A stretch of 64,000 nucleotides of DNA from DASVUC01 sp036387255 (GTDB lineage: Bacteria; Planctomycetota; Phycisphaerae; Tepidisphaerales; Tepidisphaeraceae), in NCBI GenBank assembly GCA_036387255.1, contig DASVUC010000311.1, positions 1 through 64,000 on the forward strand. The letters are read 5' to 3'. A model generated the notes under the pieces. It made no database searches. It worked only from the letters and a program-made list of their open reading frames with translations, and had not been told where the DNA came from. Below are positions 17,784 through 26,075 of this stretch, one piece after another (within the stretch, counting starts at the first letter, position 1; every line of letters starts with the position of its first letter). The translations under genes and the position numbers were made by a program.

Positions 17784-18497
17784 CTATTTCGCGGTCTTTG
17801 CCGCGCCCGACTTCCGCCCATTCAGCGTCTCGATCATCTCCGGCGTGATGATCTGCTTCAACTCCGCAAGCTGCTTGGCCGCGGCCTCCTTGCTGGCCGG
17901 CAGGCACTTCTTCTCCAGCTCATCAAACGCCGCCATCACCTTCGCCTGGGCCTTGCGCTGCTCGTCGCCTTTCAATTTTACGTAGTCAGCCCAGGTGGAT
18001 TTCACGCCCGCCAGGTCCGCGTCCGTCCACTTCATCGCGATCTGATCCATCTTCCGAAGCTGCGCGACTTGCTCTTTCGCAAGGCCAAGCTGCTTCGCCA
18101 TCGCATCGTCGTTTCGCAGCCGCACGTGCGCGGTGATCCACTGCGCATCCGGCCACCCCACCAGCGTGACCGGGAAGAGGTACGGGCGGAACTTGTATTC
18201 GTCCTTCACCTTCCGGACGACCATGCCGCCCTCTTTGCTGAGCAGGTTCCACTGATCTGATCCGTTTCTGGAAATGCCGATCGCGGGTCCACGCGCCTGC
18301 TGACGCATCCCGCGCATCGTCTCCTGCACCACCTGGCTCGGATCGACGGCGACTTCACGCTCGCTCGGCAGCGACCCAAAGAGATACCACCAGATAAACA
18401 GTCCCACGAGGCCGATCGCCACCGCGATCACCGCCGGTCCGACCCAAGCCGGGATCGGCTTTTTGCCTTGTGAAGTTGGATTGCTCGACATTGTCAT
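17784..18497 (-). CDS. Single-pass membrane protein of unknown function
   Basis: The protein has 237 residues from the ATG at 18497. One membrane helix lies at residues about 15-38 (PAWVGPAVIAVAIGLVGLF). It is followed by a soluble extracytoplasmic domain with beta-type segments (ITAHVRLRNDDAMAKQLG) and a helical, lysine-rich C-terminus. The frame is open further upstream to 18569, but that extension is dispersed-repeat sequence (family C), so I reject it. I do not recognise the family. It is divergent from the TMTC-like gene at 18665. Confidence 0.65.
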   Translation of the reverse strand: MTMSSNPTSQGKKPIPAWVGPAVIAVAIGLVGLFIWWYLFGSLPSEREVAVDPSQVVQETMRGMRQQARGPAIGISRNGSDQWNLLSKEGGMVVRKVKDEYKFRPYLFPVTLVGWPDAQWITAHVRLRNDDAMAKQLGLAKEQVAQLRKMDQIAMKWTDADLAGVKSTWADYVKLKGDEQRKAQAKVMAAFDELEKKCLPASKEAAAKQLAELKQIITPEMIETLNGRKSGAAKTAK

Positions 18498-18520
18498 GTA
18501 ACGCACGTTTTCTGGCCGTC

Positions 18521-18563
18521 TTACCCTCTCCCGGTACTCCGTGAGAGGGCAGGGTGAGGGCTC
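18521..18563. repeat. Dispersed repeat family C, copy 2
   Basis: The inverted repeat TTACCCTCTCCCGG ... GAGAGGGCAGGGTGAGGGC lies in the divergent intergenic region. A related copy is in frame at 4770-4818. Confidence 0.65.
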
Positions 18564-18664
18564 TTCCAAACAAACCCACAGTTCTGGGTTTCGCCGATCA
18601 CGTCATCTTCTCCTACCCCCGCCCCACCGTCACGTTTAGTGCTTATCGAGTACCATCCCAGCCA

Positions 18665-20248
18665 ATGCCCCGGCCCGGCAAAAACTGGCTCCCCGCAGCC
18701 GCTTCAGCGGGCCTCGCCCTGCTGCTCTACGCGGTGACCCTCGGCGGCACCTACGTCTATGACGACCGCTACATCGTCGAATCCGACCCGCGCATCTCAC
18801 ACCCGGACCAGTGGTCTCTCTTTTGGACCACGGACTACTTCAACGGCGGCCCCGATAACCTCTACCGCCCGCTCGTCTCAATGAGCTATGCCATCCAGTG
18901 GTGGCTCCACGGAACCGCCGCCAGCCGAGCCTGGCTGTTCCACATGGTGAACTTGTTCCTGCACGCCGCCGTGTGCGCATCAGTCGCCGAGCTGGCGCGA
19001 AGGCTGCTGGGTTTCCGCGTCGCGCTCATCGCCGGGCTGCTCTTCGCTGCCCATCCCGTCCACGTCGAAGCCGTTGCCAACATCGTCGGGCGCGCAGAGC
19101 TCATGTGCGCCCTGGGCATTACGATCGCCCTCGTGCTATTTCTCCATCGGCCGCTGACGGCGCCGCGCGCGCTCGCCATCTGGGGCGCCGGCGTGCTGGC
19201 GCTGCTCAGCAAGGAGCAGGGCATGCTCCTGCCGCTCGCCCTGCTCGCGCTGGTTCCGGTGCGACGTGCCGCGGTGGCGCAGCTTGAAGAACGGCCGGTC
19301 GATGAGCCGCAACATCCGACGCAGCTGGCTTATGCGACGCCCCAGCCCACCGAGCGCAAAGCTGCGCTCCTCCTGATTCTCCTGCTCTGCTGGACCCTCG
19401 CCGCGTACATCATCTTCCGCGAGTCGCGCCTGAAGTTCTGGTGGGATCGCTCTTTTCTCGACTGGACGATCAACCCGCTCGTTCGCAGCACCGGCGCGGA
19501 TCGCTACCTGCTGCCGATCGCACTGTTCGGACGCTACGTGGCGCTGCTGTTTTTCCCGCTGCAACTGAACATTGATTACGGCCCGCGGGTGATCCTGCCC
19601 ACCCTTTCGCCGCACGATCCGTATCTCTACCTGGGTGTCGCGGGAGCGGCGCTCGCCGCGATCCTGCTGACCGTTGCGCTGCTGCGGCGAGACTGGAAAG
19701 CCGCTTACCCGCTCTTCGGTTTCGCCCTCTTCTACAGCGTGATCTCCAACCTCCTCACGCTCATCGGCGTCCACTTCGCCGAACGGCTGATCTACATCCC
19801 TTCGGTCTTCTTCCTGGTCCTGATCGCGCAGGTCCTGGCGTCGCTGCGCCGCCCGTGGCTCGTGCTTATCGTGGCAGTCTTGCTGGTCCTCTTCTCCACG
19901 CGCACCGTGACCTACGCCTGGAAGTGGAACGACCGGCGGCAACTCTTCGAATACGCACTGGCGAACCATCCACAGTCGGTTCGCCTGCATCTCCTGGTAG
20001 CCGAGGAAATGCGGCTCGCGGGGCGCTACGACGAGGCCGAAGCAGTGCTCGCACGTGGGAGGGCGCTACAGCCGGACTATTTCAAGCTCTGGCTCGATTC
20101 GGCGCAGAACCAGTACGAAAAGGGAGATTTCCCGCGCGCCCGGGAGTTCATTCTGAGGGCTGACGCACTGCGTCCGTCGGTGAAAATGACGAAGCTGTAC
20201 GACCTTCTAACCACCGACACCACCCCCACCACCGGCCCCGCGCGATGA
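18665..20248 (+). CDS. TMTC-like polytopic membrane protein with C-terminal TPR
   Basis: The start at ATG 18665 gives 527 residues with about ten hydrophobic segments. The first luminal loop has the acidic motif YVYDDRYIVESDPRI followed by NLYRPLVSMSYAIQW, and then LLFAAHPVHVEAVANIVGRAEL. This is the pattern of TMTC/DUF1736-like proteins, GT-C-type O-mannosyl-transferase relatives. The last 100 residues contain TPR-like helices (RLAGRYDEAEAVLARGRAL). A second member is at 58325. A -10-like TACCAT at 18651-18656 lies 8 nt before the ATG. The 3' end overlaps tilS by 42 bp, tail to tail. Confidence 0.75.
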   Translation: MPRPGKNWLPAAASAGLALLLYAVTLGGTYVYDDRYIVESDPRISHPDQWSLFWTTDYFNGGPDNLYRPLVSMSYAIQWWLHGTAASRAWLFHMVNLFLHAAVCASVAELARRLLGFRVALIAGLLFAAHPVHVEAVANIVGRAELMCALGITIALVLFLHRPLTAPRALAIWGAGVLALLSKEQGMLLPLALLALVPVRRAAVAQLEERPVDEPQHPTQLAYATPQPTERKAALLLILLLCWTLAAYIIFRESRLKFWWDRSFLDWTINPLVRSTGADRYLLPIALFGRYVALLFFPLQLNIDYGPRVILPTLSPHDPYLYLGVAGAALAAILLTVALLRRDWKAAYPLFGFALFYSVISNLLTLIGVHFAERLIYIPSVFFLVLIAQVLASLRRPWLVLIVAVLLVLFSTRTVTYAWKWNDRRQLFEYALANHPQSVRLHLLVAEEMRLAGRYDEAEAVLARGRALQPDYFKLWLDSAQNQYEKGDFPRAREFILRADALRPSVKMTKLYDLLTTDTTPTTGPAR

Positions 20249-21181
20249 TGGGGCTTCAGTCTCGTCGACGAAGACAACGCCTCGCCGTCGGCGTACCGTG
20301 ATGCCGCCGGGGAAGTTCCATTTCGCCGGCGACGCGGCGTCCATCGCCATCTCCACCAGGCGCTTGGCGGCGTCTGCGGAGATCTCCTCCTGGTCATTGG
20401 CACGGGCGGCAAGCCACATCCGGGCGGCGAATTCCGCGGCCGGAGGGAAGCGATCTTGTAGTTCTTCAACCCGAAAGGCTTCGTCGAGAGCGGGCGACTC
20501 GCGCTGCAACCAATGCACCCACCGCTCGCTCATCTCGCGCAGCCGAAGCAGTTGCCGCACAAGCTCCCCGTGCGCCCGAAGCACGTGGCGAATCCGATTC
20601 CTCGCCTGATCCAACGATTCGTTGCTCGCATCCTCGCGCCACGCAATGCCGTTACTCTCAAGCACTTCACGGATCTCCTGCCGCCGCAGGTCGAGCAACG
20701 GGCGGAGAAGAACCAGCTCCTGCATTTCCGTGCGCTGCGACATCCCGCGCAACCCTGTCAAGCTCGCCCCACGCAGCAGCCGCAGCGCCACCGTCTCTGC
20801 CTGATCGTCAGCGTGATGTGCGAGCAGGATTCCGTCGAGATTCCGCTCCCCCACCACACGCCGAAACAGCGCCAGCCGCGCCGCGCGATACCTCCCGGAC
20901 TGGTTACTCGGCAGCGGCTCCATACCGCGCTCAACATCGCTGCGCCGCGCGACGGTGCACGCAAGATTCCAGTCGCGCGCAAGGTGCTCTACAAATGCGG
21001 CATCCCGCGCGCTCTCCCCCGCTCGTGTTTCATGATCCAGATGCACAACGTGCAGTGCCAGATCCGCCCGCTGGCGCAGCAGAAACAGCAGCCCCACACT
21101 GTCGGCCCCCCCGCTCACCGCCACCGCCCAGGCGCCCGCGGGCACCCGTGCAACGGCGACGAAAGGTGTTTTGCTGATCAT
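20207..21181 (-). CDS. tilS: tRNA(Ile)-lysidine synthase
   Basis: The enzyme modifies the wobble C of the AUA-reading tRNA-Ile to lysidine. The N-type ATP pyrophosphatase loop SGGADS is at residues 23-28 from ATG 21181. It is followed by HLDHETRAGE, the conserved GRYRAARLALF segment, AHHADDQAETVALRLLRGA and a RNRIRHVL signature. At 324 residues it is the short form, lacking the full C-terminal domains of the E. coli enzyme. Its C-terminus is a low-complexity Gly tail (RGAGGGGGVGG) lying in the region of overlap with the convergent TMTC-like gene. Confidence 0.9.
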   Translation of the reverse strand: MISKTPFVAVARVPAGAWAVAVSGGADSVGLLFLLRQRADLALHVVHLDHETRAGESARDAAFVEHLARDWNLACTVARRSDVERGMEPLPSNQSGRYRAARLALFRRVVGERNLDGILLAHHADDQAETVALRLLRGASLTGLRGMSQRTEMQELVLLRPLLDLRRQEIREVLESNGIAWREDASNESLDQARNRIRHVLRAHGELVRQLLRLREMSERWVHWLQRESPALDEAFRVEELQDRFPPAAEFAARMWLAARANDQEEISADAAKRLVEMAMDAASPAKWNFPGGITVRRRRGVVFVDETEAPSSRGAGGGGGVGG

Positions 21182-21246
21182 GACCCTAAGCCGCCCCGCC
21201 GATTGCTTGAGCAACCTTCGATGAAGTCAGCAAACAAGGTGATGCC

Positions 21247-22902
21247 CTACCGCGTCTGCTTGCGCGCCAGTTCCAACCGCACATCCACGCCTTCCGGCTG
21301 CGCGTCGGCCGGCAGCTTCTTGATCTGCTCGTAGCACTTCACCGCTTCCACGAAATCCTGGTTCCCCTCAGCGTCGATCGCCTTTCGCCAAAGCTCCCGC
21401 GCGCGCTCGACCGGATCGACGCTCTCCACCGCCGGCGAAGGCGCGGGCGCAGGAACCTTCGCCGCAACGGGCGCCGGCGCGGGGGCCGGTGCAGTTTTCG
21501 GTGCAGGTGCGGGCGCGGGAGGCGTGGTCTTCTCCACTACCGGCGCAGCTGCCGGTGCAGGCGTTGGCACTGGAGTTGGCGCCGGCGCCGGCGTCGTCAC
21601 CACCAGCGGTGCGGGCGCTGTCGTCGGCTTGGACACCACCGACGCCACCGTCGCCGATTGCTCAACCACCGGCGGCTTGACAGGCGGATCAATCTCCACC
21701 GGCTTCTGCTTCGGCTCCACCGCTGCCGCCGGGCGTGGCATCGGCGCGTGCTCAATCGTCGCCGGCGTCGCCTTTACCGGCGCCTTCTTCACCTCCGCCG
21801 AGCTCGATTCCTTCACCGGAAATGGCGACGTCCTTGACGGGTCGGCAGCATCCGTCTTCTTCGGCGTCGCCGGCGCGTGCGCCGACATCGCGCTGAACTT
21901 GCCGCGCACCGCTTGATACTGATCCTGCATCCAGCCCACAGACTTCTCGCGATACTCCGGCTTCACATATGCCAGCGCCCCCACCGACAGCGCCAGCAGC
22001 AGCACAACAAACATCACCTTCCCCATCCGTCCCCTTGACGCCGGTTTGGACTTACCACCCTTAGGCTTGAAGTCGAGCTTGAAGGCGGTCGCCAGTTCCT
22101 GCGCGGTCAGAAGCGCGTCGGCCTCCCCCTGCGGCACCGGGCGGCGCAGGACATCCATACTGTTGCTCGCCCCCGACGTGCTGCGCATCACCGGCATCTC
22201 TGTCTTCGCCGCCGCACTACGCGAAGCTGCCGGCAACGGCGCGGGCGCGGGCGCGGGAACCGCAAGATCACTGCTCGATGCCGCAAGCACCGACTCCCCA
22301 CTACCATTACCATTTCGTGGCGAAGACATCGCGATCAGCGCTGGAGCAGCCGCAATCGCAGGCGCTGCAAGCGACGCCGCCGGCGCAGATGCCGCCGCCT
22401 CCCGCGTCTCCAGCAGCACGTCCGGATTCGCTGGCGGCTCCTGGAGCCGGTTGCAATGCGAACAAAGATTCGCGTCTTTCTCGACCCCTTCACCGCAGCT
22501 ATAGCAGAAGCCCCACTCGCGGCTCAGCCCCTTGACGCGCACGGCGCGCTTCCAAAGTTGATGCGTCGTCGGCCCGCGCACAATCGAGTTCGGCGTCACC
22601 TGCCCGCGCCGCACCAGCGAGACCAGCGTTTCCCAGCGCATGCCGGGCGCCCACGGGTTCTTCGCCTGGCGCACATGCCAAGGCCCGATTCGCTGTTTCG
22701 TCGCCTTCCGCGTCGCCGCGGAATCCATGATCCCGCAGCGCGCGCACGGCGTCAGCTCATCATGTTCCGGGTTATCCCCCTCCAGTCCGCAAAATGGGCA
22801 GACGTAATTGCTGCCGGGATCGGCAGACTCCGGGGGACGAACGGCGGGATCGGTAGTTCGGCTCATAGGGGAACCGGCAACATCAACAAACGCGTCTTCC
22901 AT
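21247..22902 (-). CDS. Zinc-ribbon, single-pass membrane protein with Ala/Pro-rich linker
   Basis: Domain order: an N-terminal zinc ribbon (YVCPFCGLEG ... CARCG); a GYF_2-like stretch (IGPWHVRQ ... TLVSLVRRGQVTPNSIVRG); a second zinc ribbon (FCYSCGEGVEKDANLCSHC); an Ala-rich linker; one membrane helix near residues 290-312 (VMFVVLLLALSVGALAYV); a roughly 180-residue Pro/Ala/Lys-rich region; and a short TPR-like C-terminus (ELWRKAIDAEGNQDFVEAV). The topology suggests a cytoplasmic sensing half and an extracytoplasmic stalk. The start could also be GTG 22920 or ATG 22866. Function is unknown. Confidence 0.7.
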   Translation of the reverse strand: MEDAFVDVAGSPMSRTTDPAVRPPESADPGSNYVCPFCGLEGDNPEHDELTPCARCGIMDSAATRKATKQRIGPWHVRQAKNPWAPGMRWETLVSLVRRGQVTPNSIVRGPTTHQLWKRAVRVKGLSREWGFCYSCGEGVEKDANLCSHCNRLQEPPANPDVLLETREAAASAPAASLAAPAIAAAPALIAMSSPRNGNGSGESVLAASSSDLAVPAPAPAPLPAASRSAAAKTEMPVMRSTSGASNSMDVLRRPVPQGEADALLTAQELATAFKLDFKPKGGKSKPASRGRMGKVMFVVLLLALSVGALAYVKPEYREKSVGWMQDQYQAVRGKFSAMSAHAPATPKKTDAADPSRTSPFPVKESSSAEVKKAPVKATPATIEHAPMPRPAAAVEPKQKPVEIDPPVKPPVVEQSATVASVVSKPTTAPAPLVVTTPAPAPTPVPTPAPAAAPVVEKTTPPAPAPAPKTAPAPAPAPVAAKVPAPAPSPAVESVDPVERARELWRKAIDAEGNQDFVEAVKCYEQIKKLPADAQPEGVDVRLELARKQTR

Positions 22903-23160
22903 AAACGCTCGTCGCGACACGCCGAGGCCAATGATCCGGCGACGACAACAGCGGCTGATAATGCTAGCACTCGCTATCCGGGCGAACCATCAGGTTATGC
23001 AATCCATTACACCGCTCCGCTTCCATGGTCAGACCCTTGCAAAAGTGATGCGTTGGGAGCGGAATATTTCACTGATCGGCCGCGCCCGCTAAACGCACCG
23101 ATCCATTCAGCATTGCCTCGCCTGCTATCTGCTATCGGTTGAGCAGCGTACGCAGCTATT

Positions 23161-24168
23161 CTACCGCGGCTGGAAGTATTCGCGAACCACTGGTGCATAC
23201 GCATCGAGCGCGGGGCCGGATCGAACCTCCTGCATTGCTTTCTCACGCTTGCCCCGCCAATCCTCATGCTCCCATGGCGGAGCCGCAGAGACAGCCGCCC
23301 CACCGGAAGTCCCGCCCGCGCCTGTGGTTCCGTGAGATGCCACGGCAGTTGATCCAGACGCTCCATTGCTCACCGTATCCCCATCTTCCCCAGAACCTGA
23401 AGCCGCTCGTCCGAGATTCCGTAAACCCGTTGCGGCAGAATCCGCCGTGTAGCCCGACGACATGCCGGAGCTGCTCGCCGTGCCATCGGTCCCGCCCTTA
23501 CCACTTGAGCCCGAACCCTTTTCAGCTCGATAGTTGTCGCTAGGACTGCCGCTCTCTGGCGTCTCCCCGACCCGCTCGCTGTCAACGCCACTCAGGGGCG
23601 CAACAACCGACGTCATCTTCTGCTCCACTCCCGTCATCCCGTCTCTCACGCCAAAACGTTCATTCTCCACGACATTTCGAGCAACGAGCGGAGCCGGCAG
23701 AGACGACAGCACACCGAGCGTCATCACCAGCGCCACCGACAATCCCACACCACCCCAAGTTCTCACCCCGAAGCGGTTCAACACCAGCGACGCGGGCAAA
23801 ATTGATTGACACCGTGCATTCGCGATGGCCACCACACTCATGCTCCACCCATCGCGAGGGGCGCTACGCCGCGCGAACATTGCCGTCGCCAGCAGATCAT
23901 GCAGGTTCAATTGTCGATCGATCTCCCCCGCCGCCTCAATCAACGTGGGCCGCTTGAGCAATCCCCATCCAGTCCCCGCAACGGCGCCCAGCGCCACCAG
24001 TCCCGCAGCAACGCCCCACCCACTGCGCCCTTGAAACAGCATCACGGCGAGGACGATCGAGCCCAATACTGCGCTGATGCTCGCCCCGACGCCTGCGCCT
24101 TCCACCGCGCGCATTGCAAGCATTCGCAGCCTCACCGCGCGCACGAGCCGTTCACAATCACGCGACAT
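23161..24168 (-). CDS. Membrane protein with Ser/Gly-rich region, unknown function
   Basis: From ATG 24168 the protein has 335 residues. Two membrane helices lie at about 23-44 and 50-70. A conserved-looking cytoplasmic segment (IEAAGEIDRQLNLHDLLATAMFA) follows, then a third membrane helix (VGLSVALVMTLGVLSSLPA). A long low-complexity Ser/Gly/Thr tail ends in YAPVVREYFQPR. The early part resembles DUF4175-like planctomycete proteins, but I am not certain. Upstream in-frame codons to 24276 overlap the TPR gene and look non-coding. It is probably co-transcribed with the neighbour at 24210, which ends 41 bp before it. Confidence 0.65.
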   Translation of the reverse strand: MSRDCERLVRAVRLRMLAMRAVEGAGVGASISAVLGSIVLAVMLFQGRSGWGVAAGLVALGAVAGTGWGLLKRPTLIEAAGEIDRQLNLHDLLATAMFARRSAPRDGWSMSVVAIANARCQSILPASLVLNRFGVRTWGGVGLSVALVMTLGVLSSLPAPLVARNVVENERFGVRDGMTGVEQKMTSVVAPLSGVDSERVGETPESGSPSDNYRAEKGSGSSGKGGTDGTASSSGMSSGYTADSAATGLRNLGRAASGSGEDGDTVSNGASGSTAVASHGTTGAGGTSGGAAVSAAPPWEHEDWRGKREKAMQEVRSGPALDAYAPVVREYFQPR

Positions 24169-24209
24169 ATATGGATCAAGTGTACCAAACCCCGCCCCAC
24201 CGAATCCCC

Positions 24210-24896
24210 TTAATTCTCCACGTCTTCCCCAGCCCGCACCCGCCGCTTCAGTTCCCCAATCGCCTGCTGAATGCAATTGAGATGTGGATTCACCGCCAAG
24301 GCCTTCTCATAACAATCAATCGCCCGCTTCAGTTTCCCCACGTGAGCATAGCAGTGCCCCATCCCCGCCAGTGCGCCAAAATGGAACGGCATCCGCTCAA
24401 TCGCTCGCTGGCAATCCGCAATGGATTCGTCCCAATGCTCCTGAAGATAATGCGCGATCGCGCGCTGGTTGTACGCCTCTGCAAAATCGGGCGACATTTC
24501 TGTCGCCCGCGTGAAGTGCTCGACCGCATGTTCAAACTCGCGTCGACCCAGCGCCTGCGCGCCGCGCGCCAGTTCATGATTCGCCCCCTGCGACCCCATC
24601 CGGAACCAGATCGACCAGAGCGCGTGCTCGGCCATCTCGTTGACCATCGGATCTTCATCCTGCAACTGTTTCGCCAGTTCCGGCAGACAACACCCCGTCC
24701 CCACCAGCCCGATCGCCAGCAACGCCACCTTCTTCGCATCCGCATGATCCCCCTGGATCAGCCCGCGAATTTGCTCGCTCGTCCACCGCGTCTTCAGCAG
24801 CGACAGCAGCCCCGGCAAGTCCTGCCGCTCAAGCAGCGGCTGAACTGCATCAATAAAAGCACATGGCTCAATCGGGGGCAACGGCTTCACCGCCAA
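24210..24896 (-). CDS. HEAT/TPR repeat protein
   Basis: The protein has 228 residues. The first half has HEAT-like helices (KKVALLAIGLVGTGCCLPEL, DEDPMVNEMAEHALWSIW). The second half has three TPR units (HELARGAQALGRREFEHAVEH, FAEAYNQRAIAHYLQEHWDES, FGALAGMGHCYAHVGKLKRAI). It has no signal peptide, so it is a cytoplasmic protein-protein interaction module. Partners are unknown. Confidence 0.75.
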   Translation of the reverse strand: MAVKPLPPIEPCAFIDAVQPLLERQDLPGLLSLLKTRWTSEQIRGLIQGDHADAKKVALLAIGLVGTGCCLPELAKQLQDEDPMVNEMAEHALWSIWFRMGSQGANHELARGAQALGRREFEHAVEHFTRATEMSPDFAEAYNQRAIAHYLQEHWDESIADCQRAIERMPFHFGALAGMGHCYAHVGKLKRAIDCYEKALAVNPHLNCIQQAIGELKRRVRAGEDVEN

Positions 24897-24958
24897 AACA
24901 GTAGCCCGCGAAACACCACGTTTCTACGCCTTTTCCTGATACAGATCAATCCACGTTG

Positions 24959-25591
24959 TTATTTGCCCGCCGGTCCCCACAGGCTCGCCAAGTTGATTTC
25001 AAGCCCTGGAAATGCCGGCGGCCGAACCATCTCCGCCCCCTTAGCCTCGAAGTCTGTCCGATACACCCCCTCCTCCAGCACCAGGCACACCAGCGTCTGG
25101 GCAGCCGCGTTCAGTATCCAGTAGTTTCCAACTCCAAACTCCGCATACCACCGTCGCTTGGTGCGATAATCATGCTGCTCGTGACCCGGACTAACGGATT
25201 CGATGATCAACGTCGGTGGGACCAATATGCGAGTACGTGCTAGATCAGCCTTCCCTGCTCGCGAGCTTGCCTCATCCTGGCGCGCTTGGTCTTCCGCTGT
25301 TAAGAAAGCTTCATCGGCGCGGATGACCCTCGATTCACTCAGCACAATATCTGCCTCGGGTGCGAAATCCCCAGCAGCCCCTTGCTGTTCGAAGTACTGT
25401 TCCAACTGGCGTCGCAGTCTTCCAAGCGCACGCGAACCCGCGAAGTAGGCAGCTGCCATCTTCGTCAGCACTCCTTCCACGATTTCGTATCGATGAAGAA
25501 ACCACTCCCGCTCGATCGCCGGATCGTCCAGATCCGCAGCGGTCCACCCGGTAGTGCCGACTTCAAACGCCTTGGAATCCGCCTGCGTCAT
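24959..25591 (-). CDS. Uma2 family endonuclease-like protein (DUF820)
   Basis: The protein has 210 residues. The PD-(D/E)XK-type fold of the Uma2 family is shown by EIVEGVLTKM near the N-terminus, APEADIVLSE with the acidic metal ligand, and PTLIIESVSPGHEQHDYRTK with the second acidic residue and the downstream KRRWYAEFGVGNYWILN block. Family copies are numerous in Planctomycetota and Cyanobacteria; their biological role is unsettled. The N-terminus is slightly longer than usual. Confidence 0.82.
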   Translation of the reverse strand: MTQADSKAFEVGTTGWTAADLDDPAIEREWFLHRYEIVEGVLTKMAAAYFAGSRALGRLRRQLEQYFEQQGAAGDFAPEADIVLSESRVIRADEAFLTAEDQARQDEASSRAGKADLARTRILVPPTLIIESVSPGHEQHDYRTKRRWYAEFGVGNYWILNAAAQTLVCLVLEEGVYRTDFEAKGAEMVRPPAFPGLEINLASLWGPAGK

Positions 25592-25628
25592 CGCAACAGA
25601 TTATACGCCACCCTTGATTGAAAATGAT

Positions 25629-25867
25629 CTACGAAACCCGCCGCAGCAGCACTTCCTCATCCGCATTCAGTCGGATGACTTTCACCTTCCCCCTGTTCAC
25701 CTTCTCGATTCCCGCTTCCTTCAGCACCTGCGTCAGGTAACCACGACATGAGCTCGAGCCGTCTTCTCCTCGAGGTCACCATTCTTCACCAGCGCCTTCA
25801 CGGCCTTCGCTACCGCGCGCCAAACCGGGTCATTTTCGATATGTCGATAAGGGTGGTTGCTGCTCAT
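25629..25867 (-). pseudogene. Small conserved hypothetical gene, broken by a -1 frameshift
   Basis: From ATG 25867 the frame reads MSSNHPYRHIENDPVWRAVA ... NGDLEEKTARAHVV and then hits TGA after 44 codons. Shifting by one base gives YLTQVLKEAGIEKVNRGKVK ... ADEEVLLRRVS to the stop at 25629. Inserting one G in GTGG(G)TTAC restores ...HVVGYLTQVLKEAG, a reading of about 79 residues. It matches a small bacterial family I recall with the pattern HIExDPVW...LVxNGDLxExTARxYVVGYL and no known function. As in pncB, the lost base is a G. Confidence 0.7.
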
Positions 25868-25926
25868 GGTCGCTTGTTCCTGTTCTTAGCGCCTGGCCAA
25901 ACCTCTGCTCGATCAGAAGTACTGGC

Positions 25927-26007
25927 GTGTCATGCTGAGGTACTCCGAAGCATCTGGCATCGAAGCCCTCACCAGCCAAATCCTTCGGAGTACCTCAGGC
26001 TGACCTG
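25927..26007. repeat. Dispersed inverted repeat family B, copy 2
   Basis: The arms GTGTCATGCTGAGGTACTCC and GGAGTACCTCAGGCTGAC are separated by about 40 bp. It is the same element as 7477-7559, lying downstream of glmS. Confidence 0.8.
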
Positions 26008-26075
26008 TATGCCGCCGACCCTAGCCTCACTCGCAACGACCAACCTTGCCGGCTGGAATCTCCAGCCAGCACTCA

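Noticed and set aside
19270..19300. VAQLEER peptide in the TMTC-like protein, which often marks a tRNA misread as protein
   Set aside because: The DNA does not fold as a tRNA; there is no T-loop sequence and the frame is in a normal cytoplasmic loop.
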